A stretch of DNA of 64,000 nucleotides, taken from the NCBI RefSeq assembly GCF_900496995.4, contig NC_044014.1, positions 186,001 through 250,000 of the forward strand, read 5' to 3'. Below are positions 51,131 to 64,000 of the stretch, piece after piece. Within the stretch, counting starts at the first letter, position 1; each line of letters begins with the position of its first letter. Below the pieces are notes generated by a model, which did no database searches, was not told the DNA's origin, and worked only from the letters and a program-made list of their open reading frames with translations. A program made the position numbers and the translations under genes. The DNA comes from Aquila chrysaetos chrysaetos (lineage: Eukaryota > Chordata > Aves > Accipitriformes > Accipitridae).

Positions 51131-52347
51131 GCAACAGCCGTTTTTTCCCCCTTAGAGACACGGGGCTTCCCTCTCCGTCCGGTCCCGGGAGGAGAACCTC
51201 TCCGATGCCGGGGCGTTTCAAAACCGGCAGCAACGGCAGCTGAGCAGGACCCGAGACCGCCTCCGTGACCGTGTTCTGAGCTTTCGGCTCCGGTGCACGG
51301 GGAACGGCTGCCGCGCCGCTGAAGACAGGACCGACTACCCGACGGCAGAGCGGCGGGGCCGGGAAGCAGCGCCCAGCCCTTCCCGCTCAGCGGCCGCCGG
51401 CAGCGAAGCCACCGTCCTCCCGCACCTCACGGGCGCTCGGCGGGCCCCGCGGGCTGCCTTCCCGGCCCCGCCGACGCGGGCAGGTCTCCCGGACCCGAGT
51501 CCTTGAGGCGGGCCGCGCCGCCCGGCCAGGCGCCGCCGGCCTCTGCGCGGGCCCGCCGCCCGGCAGGACGGCGCGGCCGCCTCCCGCGGCGGGCCCAGGC
51601 AAACGGGACGGCGGCGGCGGCGGGGGCGATCCGGGAGCGAGGCGGGGGGCGGCGGGGCGAGGGCGCGGGCGGGGGGGCGGGGGGGGGGTCCCGTCGGCCG
51701 CGGCGCGGCCACGTGCGGCTCCGCGCGCTCCCACGGCGCCCGGAGGCCGCCCGGCCCGGCGGTGACGTGTCGGGGTGGGGGCGCCCGCCGCCCGCCGATT
51801 GGGCCGCGGCGGCGGCGCGGGGAGGCGGCCGCCCAATGGGGCGCGGAGCTCGCAGGTGCCCGCGCGGTTATCTGCGCCCCGGGGCGCGGCGCGCAGGGTC
51901 CCCCCGCTGCCGCCGCCGGGACACGCGGCCGAGGCGAGGCGCGGAGCCCAGCCTCGCGGCGCCCACCCCGCTGGTCCCGTCCCGCCCCCCCCCCCCCCGC
52001 TGGATCCCGCGCGGGGTGCAGGGGCCGCAGCCTGCCGCGGACGCTCCGCCGGCGGCGGGCTCTCCTGCCCCGGACTCCCTCTCCGCCGGTCTGCCGCGCC
52101 GCCCCGACTTGGCTTTCAGCGCTCTCCAGCCCCGGGAGCTGGCGGTGCGCGTCGCCGAGCCGCGGGGGCGGGCGGAGGAGCGCTGGGGCTTTTCCTGCTG
52201 CCGGCAAACTTTGGTACTCGCTGGTGCTTTGATCCCGCAAGCGGCGAAGAGAGCGTCCCGCCCGCCGCCGGCGCTCCCGGCGTGGGGTTACAGCAGAGCA
52301 GCTGCCGGCGTGGTTGGAGGAGGACCCGCGCTCCTGGATGACCACAA
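51130..52347 (+). promoter_or_regulatory. NKX6-2 promoter and 5' UTR CpG island
   Basis: CpG-dense sequence immediately upstream of the NKX6-2 start, with many GC boxes. An E-box CACGTG lies at 51710-51715. Two CCAAT boxes face each other: ATTGG at 51798-51802 and CCAAT at 51833-51837. No TATA box is evident. Transcription probably starts downstream of these boxes, about 51850-52050. A run of 14 C (51985-51998) lies in the likely 5' UTR. Confidence 0.6.
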
Positions 52348-54378
<2,031 letters not shown>

Positions 54379-54975
54379 GGGCGCGGGCACTGGCGGCTGC
54401 TCTGGGCAGCTGCGGCTGGCCCGGCGGTGGAGGTGAAATGTAACTGGATGTTTAAAGTGGTGTGTTGTACAGCCTAAGATGTATGTGAAATGTATATATT
54501 TTTTACAGAATAAGTTATGAAATTATTTTCCTTCTCATCGGTGTAAATTTCAGAGGAATTTTTCCAACTTTATGGTTTTTGTTTTGTGTCCCTTTAAGGT
54601 TTGCCCCTCTTTTCTTTTAGCCTTGTTGCCGATTTCCTGCTCCTAACAATCAGATTTTTGTTATGTTTTGTATGGGTCGCCAAATCCAAGCTCAGCCACT
54701 TTGTATATAGTAAATTTCAGATTTTGTGATGTATATTTCTAGTGTAAAACCGGCTGTTTTCTTTCACCCCCCCCCACCCCCCGCTCAGTGTTTTGGCGGT
54801 TTGATTTCTCCTGCCTCCGGATTTTATGCTTAATAATATCAAAAGAGAGGACAACCCAAAACAGCACGAGAGAAAAAAAATGGACACTTGATTTTACAAT
54901 GGGATCAAATAATGTCTCCACACGGGTTGGAAAGACTTTGTATAGATCAATAAATTATTTAACAAGCTTCTCTAG
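54379..54975 (+). other. NKX6-2: NKX6-2 3' UTR
   Basis: The GC-rich coding exon gives way abruptly to an AT-rich 3' UTR of about 600 nt, ending shortly after the poly(A) signal at 54949. It contains two perfect Pumilio-type elements (TGTATATA at 54491-54498 and 54702-54709). A C-rich tract lies near 54767-54782. Confidence 0.75.
54949..54954 (+). terminator. NKX6-2 poly(A) signal
   Basis: AATAAA about 570 nt after the stop, followed by ATTATTTAAC and a T-rich stretch (TTTCTGCCCGCCTTCCTCATTT within about 30 nt) suited to a downstream element. It is the only canonical hexamer before the GC-rich region resumes. Confidence 0.8.
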
Positions 54976-55654
54976 CGAGTTTCTGCCCGCCTTCCTCATT
55001 TTCGGTCCCCATTCTGCTGCGTGCTAGGAGCAGCCGGGGTCCGCTGCCAAGCTGGGGGAGGCTTCGCCTCTGCTCCGCGGGATCTGGCGAGAGAACGCGG
55101 GGCAGGGGAGAGCAGGGCGCAGGCTTCACCGCACCGGTTGCGGGGCAATTCCTGCTCTTTGCTTCGCTAGTCCGGGGGCCCCAATTTTCAGGGCCGCTCT
55201 CGCCCGACTCGCTCGCCGGCGCCGGCCGGCGCTCGCCCTCGCCTCGCCCCGGCCTTTCCCCCGGCTCCTCTGCCCCGGCGGAGCCGCGGGGCCGCGCCCT
55301 GGTCCGGCCTTCCCCGGGCCTGTTGGGCGCGCTACCCCGCTTCCCGCCCCGGGCGGGCCGGCCCCGCCGCCGCTCCGCCAGGGGAAGCGGAGGCCCTGCG
55401 GCGGTGGGGCCGGCGGGCTGAGCTGGGGAGCTCCGCGCCCCGAGTGCGGGCGGAGGACGGCTGCCCCGACGGCACCGCCAGGAGCCGGGCTCGCTGCCGC
55501 AGGGGAACCCGCGAGCTGGGCCCCCCCGCTCCCCGGAAAGAAGAGCTACACGGGGCTGGACGGGCAGCCTTGAGCCTGCCGTGGGCCGGAGCCGCACCCG
55601 TTCCCCGCACCAGAAGCGTTTTGGTGACCGCTGGCAGGGTATGTGATCTGCTCC

Positions 55655-55673
55655 GGGGGGGGGGGGGGGGGGG
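55655..55673 (+). repeat. G19 homopolymer
   Basis: Nineteen consecutive G followed by CTGGGGCTGGGAG, a quadruplex-prone tract. The exact length in assemblies is often unreliable. Confidence 0.9.
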
Positions 55674-56284
55674 CTGGGGCTGGGAGTCGTCCCGCTGCGC
55701 TACCCGGACACCGGCCGCCGCAAAAAAAACCGAAGGCGAACTCGTTGAGCTTCGCGGTGGCGATCTACAAGCGCTCTCTCCCTCCCTCGCCTTCCTGCCG
55801 AGCTCCCGGGAGCGTGAGCCCGGGCCCGCACGCACAGCGGCAGCGACGCTGCGGCTGCAGGTTGTGTTCACGACCTGCCCCTGACGAGACCCAGGTAATT
55901 ACACAGCCGTCGAGGTGCCTCGCAGCTGCCCAGGGCTCTGCGTTGCTCCTCTCGGCCATACTCGAGACTGATGGGTGCAAGCCAGCTTCGTTGTCAAGCT
56001 GCCTTTTTGCCCCCCCCCCGCCCGCTTTTCTTTTTAATGGATGAGGCATTCTTTTCTTTCCGTGTCTCAGCTACTGCTTCGCAGCCTGAGCAAATTGCAA
56101 CGGCCGCACTGCGGGCCGGCCGTGCTTCACCTGCCCGGCAGCCAGCGGAGGGAAGCGACCCGCGGCGCGGAGCGGCGGGACGGGGCTGTTACGGCAGCCC
56201 GGGCAGCTGCGAGGCCCGGTGCCTCCCGCACCGTCCTCCATCCGCCTTCGGCAGCGCTGGCGCTCTCGGGCTCCGCGCAAGGCG

Positions 56285-56309
56285 CCCCCCCCCCCCCCCC
56301 CCCCCCCCC
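56285..56309. repeat. C25 homopolymer
   Basis: Twenty-five consecutive C in a CpG-rich context. The minus strand is a long G-run. Length is likely polymorphic or a sequencing estimate. Confidence 0.9.
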
Positions 56310-57099
56310 GCCACGGGGCCGCCCCCGGGCGTCCCGGCCTGGCTCTGCCGCGGGCGGCCGCCGAGCGCCGCTCCCCGCCGGGATCCAGGTGCCACCGCTC
56401 CGCGCCGTCCGCGCGGCTCGCTCCGGTTTATTTCCGTGGGCTGTGAGCACATCCTCGCCTTCCTGTCCGGGCAGCGCCTTACTGGAAGGGGAGGGAGGGG
56501 GTCCTGGGAGTTTTTACTCACTGCAAGCAGCGGGCCGGCGAGACCTCGCTCCAGTTGTACCGCGGTTACAGACGGAGTAAATCGAGTTTAGGAATTAATC
56601 TTCGCCGGGGCTTTGAACATACTGAGAGAGGACGCTGGAACCGCTGCCACGAAGCGGAGCCGGTTTCCCGGCTCCTAAGGGAAAATGACAGGATAAAAAA
56701 CCAAACCAAAACAAAACCACGCGCACTTGAAAGTCAGATTATTCGCGCCTGCTCCTTTCCGTATTTCTTTAAACGCAGTGAGCCCCAAGGAACTCGGGAG
56801 TCTGTTCAGGGATGAGTATCTTTTCACAGAGCGAGGTGCCTCTGTAACGCGCCCGCCGGGCTAAGGCCCCCGGGGACGGGGCTGGGGCTGCTGCTGCCGC
56901 CGCCGCCCCCCCTGAGGGCCGCGGCCGCCCCCCGCGAAGCAGAGCCCGGCGGGAGCGCGGCCGCGGCGGCAGGACTGCCCTCCGCCCCGGCGGAGCCCCG
57001 CAGCCCCCGACCGAGCCCCGCAGCCCCTGGCGCCTCACCCCCCCCCCTCCCCAGCTGACGCCTCCGGCTTTTGTTTCCCCGCGACGGCTGCGTTTGATG

Positions 57100-57545
57100 A
57101 ACTTGCGTGGGTGGAATTGGAGGCTCTTTCAGCAAATTAACCTCGACAGGTCACCTGCGCACCTGACGCCTCGGGGTGGGCTCGGGCTATTGACGGTCTC
57201 GCAGTTCATAGCTCGGTGAGTTCACCTAGCAGCGAGGCTTCGGCCCCAGTTTGAAAAGGCAGTGCTTTTTTTTTCTACAACCGGAGATAATCGCGAAGGA
57301 GTTTATGGTGGCGTTTTTATTGAACTGCTGGGGACCGGCATCTCTTGAATAGCTCATAAAGTTGTATTACTCTCTGTACGTTAGCACTCTAATACAAACT
57401 CCTAAACGCGGTTTTCCTCGGCTTGCATTGTGTTTTGATTAACGCTAGAACTGCATCCTATTATAGCAGGCTTTCATGTGAAAAATAACCCTGTTAATTG
57501 GCAGGAGATTAAAAGGTAACTCATTAATAAGAAATGTGACAATTT
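57100..57545. promoter_or_regulatory. Candidate cis-regulatory element between NKX6-2 and INPP5A
   Basis: This stretch has balanced GC but keeps CpGs. It has two CACCTG E-boxes 8 bp apart (57152-57157 and 57160-57165, the ZEB/Snail type), an overlapping AGGTCA half-site (57148-57153), and several homeodomain cores downstream (GATTAACG, TGTTAATTGG and CATTAATAAG between about 57436 and 57531). It looks more constrained than the neighbouring DNA, but conservation cannot be tested here. Confidence 0.3.
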
Positions 57546-57614
57546 AATAATTTCCCCGTAATCCCCGATGCCCAAATTGAAGGGACAGACACAGCCATAT
57601 TCACCATGATTAGT

Positions 57615-57620
57615 TTTATT
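57615..57620 (-). terminator. Candidate INPP5A poly(A) signal
   Basis: The plus-strand TTTATT reads AATAAA on the minus strand (context AAGCAATAAAACTAATC), about 1.67 kb after the INPP5A stop. It marks a likely transcript end about 2.6 kb from the NKX6-2 poly(A) site, so the two converging transcripts would not overlap. Confidence 0.5.
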
Positions 57621-58504
57621 GCTTGAGAACCAGAGTACTCATTTCTAAAGGCCTTCAAAGTTACCATGAGTTGAGTTCGCTTAAATAGAATTACTGTGTG
57701 GTTATAATGCAACATGGCACAATAACAATACAGAGCTGCAGATGCCCTTTGGGCAACAGTACTTAATATAAACCCAGATTGTACTGTTGAGAAAACACTC
57801 TGCAAGCGGACATCAAATCATTTTCAATGGTAGTGATTTATACCAAAATCAAGCATCAATCTAATGCCATCACGCAGTCCATGAACTCTGTAGTGTTCTA
57901 AATTAAATCAATAAAACATACATTTGTGTTTCATCAACAGACTCCCTAATCACCTTTTAATGTTGTATTTAGTGGTGGGAGAAAAATGTTCGTAACAAGA
58001 TTATATTGTAGGCTGCACCGAGCTACTAACCAGGAAAATTTACAGTCTTTTTTTTTTTTTCTTTAACGCTGTATAAATACAGTCTGTGTCCAATACAGTT
58101 GCTACCTGAAGCAGACTATGATTTTCTTCTCCCATGTTGTTATTGTTTCAATATAGAATACTTGGCACCATAAAACAGTAACAAAAGATGGACAAAAACA
58201 GTTTACAAAATTCGGGAAAGTTACACCCAAACCTAGCTAAGAACTTCACATTCAATCCTTAATATTACATAGAAAGAAGGGATTATAGGAGTAACAAAGT
58301 GAAACTGCTAATATATGTGCTATATAGTATGCTATATATCTGTATCCCGGATGGCACTGCTATATATTATTTATTATATAAATGTTGGTTGTTGATGTAC
58401 ACTTAACTAAACCTGCTAAGACTCCAACACTAACTGCTGATATGGCACTCTCAAGCATTCATATTGGAAAGTATATTTAGCGTAAGTTTTGGTCAGGTTT
58501 ATAA

Positions 58505-58575
58505 ATTATTTATATATCTGTGTATATATACACATACATACATATATATACACACACATATATATGTATGTATAG
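58505..58575. repeat. TA/CA microsatellite
   Basis: Interrupted TATATA, CACATACATACA and CACACACATATATATG units, able to form hairpins through palindromic TA tracts. On the INPP5A strand it supplies TGTATATA, a Pumilio-type element. Confidence 0.85.
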
Positions 58576-59290
58576 AAAGCAGCTGCTGTGTGATTCAAAA
58601 ACCATGTAACATGGCAGTATAGTAAATAACATGAGAAAAAAATTATAAAAATGAAAAACAAAATACTAAAACTAAAACACAAACCATAAGCCTTGGTCAA
58701 CAAAGAAAATACCATTTAAAACCATCAATATCTCTATCTATACAATCCAATGTACAAAACCCCAAAGTGGTACAGATATATAATGTTAGGCATGACACCC
58801 TTAAAAGTTTATAATATGCTGAAATAGCTTTTCCACATCGACAAACACTTATTAAAAGTTGAAAGTTGTGAAATCTAAAATACATAACATCTCTGCTGTC
58901 TATTTAGAGTTTTGGCAACAGAATTGTGACATATATATAAAAAATAATTCCACATTTCTACTTGATGTCACATGAACATACAAGACAGTGAGGTATGTGA
59001 GGCTTTTCTCAAACAGAGTCCAGATGCTGAAGCATAGTGTACGATCAGCAGTCTAAAAATGTGGCACTCGGGACTTGATTTATCAATACAGTTGTTATGA
59101 TTATGTATTTCAGTATACTGCGTATTCCTTCCCCTCCTTGCTACAGTGTGGTTTCACGGAAAATCTTCTCGTTTCGTAGGCATCTTTTTCCTGTTGCAGA
59201 ATTGGCATTTTTTTAAAAAGAAAAATAAACACAGGGGAAATGATGTAGAAAATATAAACGTAAAGGAAAAAAATGATATTTACCACCACA

Positions 59291-59371
59291 TCACTGCACG
59301 ACACAACACTTGTGCACATTTGCAATAGGTTTACCTGCCCCAGCAGCTATTCGAAAGGACAGGAACACAGG
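59291..59371 (-). CDS. INPP5A: INPP5A terminal coding exon
   Basis: 81 nt including the TGA stop: PVFLSFRIAAGAGK, then PIANVHKCCVVQ. The acceptor is TTGCTGCAG|CCTGTG. The final four residues CVVQ form a prenylation box, and the cysteine before it could be palmitoylated. The intron before it is 1327 bp. Confidence 0.95.
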   Translation of the reverse strand, partial: PVFLSFRIAAGAGKPIANVHKCCVVQ

Positions 59372-60767
59372 CTGCAGCAAGTTAGGGAAAAATAGAAGTT
59401 ACATATTTGAAATAGAAACATATTTTTTTTTACAGTCATTAGTAAACACAACAAAAATTCCTCTATGGCTGGAAACAAAATGATGCAATAATTTTTTTGA
59501 TTAATCTAACTACAAAATGCACAACAGAACTACATAATCTCCTTACAGATCTCTGCTCCCACTGAAATCTAAGGGAAAATTTGCCACTGATTTCCGCGGG
59601 AAGAGGATTGGCTCCCATACACAACTCCCTTTTATCACAGAATTAGCTCCACTGAAAGTGCCATGCTTAAAAAATTCATGTTAAGTACACTGGTGACAAA
59701 GGAAGCAAAAATTACTGTTTCTGAACTGGCTGTCCTTTAGCTGCTGACACACTGCACTTTTCATTTTACTGGAGAAGTTAGAAAACTTCTGTATTTTAAG
59801 CTCTGACTTGGATGATTCTGGACCAAATATCTTAAGTGCATTCTTCCTTAGAAAAACAATACTCTGTCTCACAAGAACTCTGACCGTGAAAGTGAATGCA
59901 GGCATGTATTTGTGAATTTGGGTTTATTGTGTATACATGCATACACACATGCAATTACCCATTATCCATCCCTGAATTATCATTCAAGAGCCTTAGCACT
60001 GTCTCTAGGACTGATACATTACCATTTTCGTACAGTTTACAAGTTTTTGCAAGTTTCTAGTTGCATTTTTATATGGGTTTTATATAGTTTTAGTATAGGC
60101 TTTCAGAGGTTACCTCCTGCTCCTCCATCAGCTTTTTTCAAAGAAGCAAATACTCAGTTTTGCTGTATTTCTAACTTAGCTTTCCATCTGGTATCTTCAG
60201 CAGAGAAGATTGATTGTAAAATTCATGTCTTTTTCTTCACTTTAATAACTGGTATTTATGTAATTCTGTATCCTTTTTCTCACTTGTTGCTTAAATATGG
60301 AACTGCCAATACGTTGTTTTACTACTAAGAAGCTAGGCACCAACTTAATTGAAGCTATGGTTTGGAAGCAATTTTGATAGCCCAATGAAAATACTTTTGT
60401 TTTACAGGAATAGTCATAAATGCACAGCCAGTTGCTCCTCTTCATTTTGTATTGTACCATGCTTTCATTCTAGCGCACATCGTCCTGTTCTTTATTTCAT
60501 TTCATACAAGTATCTACTCTAATATACTGGCTGATTTCAGTTGAATTCAGCTTTAAAACATTTTCAAGGCTTTAAATTAAAAATAGGAGAGATATATAGT
60601 TGACTTAAACATAAAATCAACAGAAACTAGTGCATACATTCTCCTTCCTAATAAAAGAAACTTCAAAGATACAATACTAAAATGTTTAATTTAATTACCT
60701 TGTGATCCCCCATGCAGACATTTGGCCCGATGTGGTCATATATTACTATCTTCTCATCATTTTCTGA
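59291..60767 (-). CDS. INPP5A: INPP5A, type I inositol-1,4,5-trisphosphate 5-phosphatase, last two exons (partial)
   Basis: Two minus-strand exons, 60767-60699 and 59371-59291, join in phase 0 and encode the C-terminal 49 residues. The enzyme removes the 5-phosphate from Ins(1,4,5)P3 and Ins(1,3,4,5)P4 at the plasma membrane, ending calcium signals. The first exon gives IVIYDHIGPNVCMGDHK, with the catalytic-core GDHKPVF motif completed by the next exon (PVFLSFRI). The protein ends HKCCVVQ, a CaaX farnesylation box known for this enzyme. The agreement with the human C-terminus as I remember it is very high. All upstream exons lie beyond the right edge. The gene is tail to tail with NKX6-2, as I recall for human 10q26.3. 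Confidence 0.95.
60699..60767 (-). CDS. INPP5A: INPP5A penultimate exon
   Basis: 69 nt, 23 codons, from SENDEKIVIY to CMGDHK. The acceptor is TTTAACTAG|TCAGAA and the donor is CACAAG|GTAATT on the minus strand, phase 0 at both ends. It carries the conserved YDHIGPNVCMGDHK part of the 5-phosphatase domain. The exon has no start codon and is far too short to stand out as an ORF. Confidence 0.94.
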
Positions 60768-63700
60768 CTAGTTAAAAAAAAACAACAAAAACAACACAAC
60801 AAAACACTGGTCAGTTCAACTATTCTCCAGATTACAGAAACAGAAAGATATACATAAATAATTTATGCAAATAGTTCAAACCAGTTTCTGAATGAAGTGA
60901 TATTAACACATCTTTGCTTGGCTTCTCCAGAGAAAAACCATGCAGAATAAACTTTTGTGTCCAGTACTGCTTGCAGTAATTTGTGCAATTTGTTCACGTA
61001 AAATAACTCATGAAATCACAGCATCTACTCCTCGCTTCTGGGACCTCAAGACATTTTAGTGAGTAACACCTGGATAGATGAAATGAATGACTCAGTTATG
61101 ATTGCATTCCAGCCTTTTGCCAGTGAAATGCAGCTAGCACATTTGGCCAGTCCTTTTTTAAGAACAACACACAATTTTTATTGAATTAGGTGTGATATAT
61201 GTTGTTCTTCCAATTAAATACAATCCGCATTGCCTTCTAAGAGGCAATTGAGATTGATTTCATCGTATAGGTGATTTTAAATGTTCAGAGATGAATGAAT
61301 TATTTACAGTTTATGATTATAATCTTTAACCATTCCTATGAGATACATTTCTTCATCTGAAAAAAAGCATGAAGTGATTTTAAGAAAATCAGCAAATGAA
61401 AGACGAGATTCCTCCAGTCTCCATTATGAATTGCTTTCATTTTGTTCCATGTCAAACTTTACCCTTATACACTGACTTCTTTAGCATTTGTAGCTTAATG
61501 AATAATAAAATGTACTCATCTTTCTGCCATTTGCAATAAACATGATTCTGAGAATCTGTTTTGATTCTCTAGCACAGTACTTCAGGAATAAATACAAATA
61601 CATTGCCATACAAGACAATTTCTTACTATGCTAAACAATTCCTATCAGCTAATTAAATCTGCAATCTGCACACTCTCAAATCTCTAATACAATCATAGAT
61701 GTGCTTTAAACTAGTTGGCAATACTAATTTATTTTGTATGAAACAGTCAAGACTTTCTCATCTGTAATCAGTCAAGTTTGACTGGGCAATAACTTTATAT
61801 AAACAGTAGCATTTAGGACTATAAAGTTAAAACTGAATTATCTTTAATGCAGTAAGGAAGCTTAAGGTCAGATTTACTTTATAGCACGGTTGTCTGCCAA
61901 AAATATAAAAACATAACCTTCTGCATTGTATGCATGAGCACTTTCCAATATTTCAAGATCATAATGCCACTAGCATCGGAAGTAGGGATACATTCATCAA
62001 AAGCGACTTGATAATTTACAAAGGCAGCATAAAATTGTGGATTTTCAACTGCATAATCTTTAGACAGATAAACAAATTACAGCGGTGCACAAGCAGAAAC
62101 AATATACACTTGGCTGAGCATTCATTACTTCATGCTATCAGGCATCAACACAACTCCCTAGCAGTGGGCAACCTTTGGTGTTTTAGGGCTCAGGAAGCAT
62201 AAAATAACATGATGGTGAGGTAACCGACCATAGCATGATAGATGATGTTGCATGAAAGCTGTTTACAGCCCCATGTCTGTACAATCTGTAATGCCTACTG
62301 TGTAGCTGAACAGACTGTACAGTGTGGCAATTTGTGTGTACTATCTTTTCTTTACATAGGATTAAAATGCAGATTTACTACAATTTTTGTTTGAAATAAA
62401 ATATAGCATTGCTAAGACAGAAAAATAAATTCTTTATCTTCCTATAAGAAAAGTTAATACAGCAAAATAATTACCTGCATAAGAATATTCAATAGCTAGT
62501 TACAACTGAAATTTCTTTAAAAATTCATATACATTTATGTTTTAAGGATTTTTTTACAGCATAAATGGTTAATTAAAATTTGCTTTTACTTTCTTCATAG
62601 TTCCTTTTAAAGCTTCAAAGCATAAGTCTCTGCAATGGAATAAATTCTCAATGGCAAGGCAAACACTGATTACTGTGTAGAACCACAAACACTTGTAAGA
62701 TCATTTTGCCTTTTTCTCTATCAATTCAGCATTCTTTTCCACTGAATATTTTAATTACATTTTATGGGCCAGAATTACAGTTTGGTTTTGAGCTGGATAA
62801 GCTAACTCCTTTATTGGTATAGACTCACTGAGTTAAACAACCATGCCAGTTTGGCCTCATGTACATCTGTAATTTTGCATATGCGTTCCTGGAGATGTCC
62901 GAAACTGCATGCTCATAATTTGCAAATGCAAAGCTGCAGAGGCAAAATTACATGCATTTTTTAAATGTAAGCTTTGAATGATCCAACTGACTGGGTTTCT
63001 ATTCCACAGAGACTGAGAATTGGGCTGAGTGACCTCACAGTTACAAATTTCTTTAATGCTCTAACTTTGTTTTCCTTTGTTTAATTTTCTCCCATTATAT
63101 CCAAGTTATACCCCCCCTAGATAATCTGGAAGAATTCCTTTCCCTCTGCACTGTTTACACTCTTCAAGCCTTTGTGTACACTTCTATCTCCTTATTCATA
63201 GCTTAAAAAAAAAAAAAATCTTCCCTCATTGGCCACTCTTTCCATGGTTTTAATCCTTTGTTCTTTAGGAATTTCATGGGCGCCAAGTACTATCTGTAAT
63301 ATTTTGGGTAAAGTCTCACATTTTCATATGATATTTCTGTATAAGAAGATCAAATAACACTGATTTTGACATTACTATTTTACTATAAAGCCTGTATTCC
63401 TCTTAGCTTCACGATTTTTTTAATTAAATACCGCAGTACATGCATTGTCTAAAATTTTGGGCAAAACATCAAGATACCATGCAGACACTTCTTACGCATT
63501 AAAATGTGTGAGGAAGTACATTGAATTGAAATTTGAGTAGGTATGGAAAAAATGTTCTCAGCCTTTCAGTGAGTTATATACTGCAAAGCAAACAGTCTAA
63601 TCATGAGATAAACAACCCTGACGAGAGAGAGAAACAGAAGGTTATAAACTTCAGGAGAGCAAGTTTCAAGGGTTTCATTAATTTAAACAGAAAAAAAACA

Positions 63701-64000
63701 AACCCAAGAAGCTGTAGAATAGGGATTTATTTGCAAAGATTATTTTCTGCAATTCACTCCATTAGTTATACAGAACATACAGACAGACACATGACTTTGG
63801 GCAATTTGGGGTTTGGTAAGGCTGTTATGTATGAGACAGTCATACAGTCTGATCAGCAAGATAACCTCAATGCAACTGTTCTGAAAAGTTACTGCGCATT
63901 CATTCTTGCGTTGCGCTTATGGCCATGGCTAGCACAGCGGGAAAAATTTAGCTCAGGGCAGAAAGGCATGGGTGAGATCTCCTTATATCATAAACCGATT
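60768..64000 (-). other. INPP5A: INPP5A intron (continues past the window)
   Basis: I searched this stretch for the preceding 5-phosphatase exon (YMNTRCPAWCDRI region) and did not find it, so it should be intron. It is AT-rich with simple A/T tracts. No other gene or clear mobile element was recognised. Confidence 0.6.

Larger units (their letters stand above)
54980..57060. other. GC-rich CpG domain between NKX6-2 and INPP5A, no gene recognised
   Basis: CpG-dense sequence downstream of NKX6-2, with frames open on both strands by composition. It has a run of 19 G at 55655-55673 and a run of 25 C at 56285-56309, both able to form G-quadruplexes on one strand. It is probably part of the broad CpG domain of the homeobox locus. 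No splice-bounded exon was found. Confidence 0.6.
57600..59290 (-). other. INPP5A: INPP5A 3' UTR (probable)
   Basis: AT-rich sequence running from the INPP5A stop to a minus-strand AATAAA at 57615-57620, about 1.7 kb. It includes a TA/CA microsatellite at 58505-58575. No coding frame of interest is present. A further AATAAA lies at 57316-57321, so a longer end is possible. Confidence 0.6.

Noticed and set aside
48103..52345. Long open frames (up to 355 and 336 codons) on both strands of the CpG islands
   Set aside because: They are open in several frames at once, are made of Arg/Pro/Ala/Gly-rich sequence, and lack domains and splice-bounded exons. GC-rich DNA has few stop codons, so these are expected by chance.

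Overview
The window looks like avian nuclear DNA. It carries CR1-like retroposon tails, two LTR families of bird-type endogenous retroviruses, large CpG islands, and spliced genes with standard GT-AG introns. One gene is a vertebrate ancient (VA) opsin, a family kept in birds, reptiles, amphibians and fish and, to my knowledge, missing from placental and marsupial mammals. The bird assignment is an inference from these signs; species cannot be read from the sequence.

Three genes can be supported. (1) Positions 499-10182, minus strand: a complete five-exon VA opsin of 386 residues. It keeps the retinal lysine, the counterion glutamate, the ERY motif and the disulphide cysteines. (2) Positions 52348-54378, plus strand: a complete three-exon NKX6-2 homeobox gene of 278 residues, set in a CpG island, with a 3' UTR and poly(A) signal. 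(3) Positions 59291-60767, minus strand: the last two coding exons of INPP5A (type I inositol-polyphosphate 5-phosphatase), ending in the CVVQ prenylation box, with an AT-rich 3' UTR reaching about 57.6 kb. Its other exons lie beyond the right edge. NKX6-2 and INPP5A are tail to tail, as I recall for human 10q26.3. The opsin and NKX6-2 are head to head across about 42 kb.

That 42-kb interval (10.2-52.3 kb) holds no coding exon I can recognise. It contains a CR1 fragment, an 861-bp solo LTR with perfect 5-bp target-site duplications, a 595-bp solo LTR of a second family, an inverted remnant of that second family, simple repeats, and some transcription-factor motif clusters. From about 48 kb the sequence becomes a series of CpG islands flanking and covering NKX6-2, including one textbook CTCF-type motif at 48416-48430. 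The region from 57.1 to 57.5 kb and the CpG-retaining stretch at 50.5-51.1 kb look like regulatory DNA.

NKX6-2 is a homeodomain repressor of ventral neural and oligodendrocyte fate. VA opsin is a deep-brain photoreceptor of the avian hypothalamus. INPP5A is a membrane-anchored signalling phosphatase. They do not form a pathway; their grouping is best read as conserved chromosomal neighbourhood with possible shared brain enhancers in the desert. I found no new molecular system. The most informative points are the intact VA opsin beside NKX6-2, its intron read-through isoform, the uORF overlapping the NKX6-2 start, and the recovered INPP5A terminal exons, which are too short to show up as ORFs.
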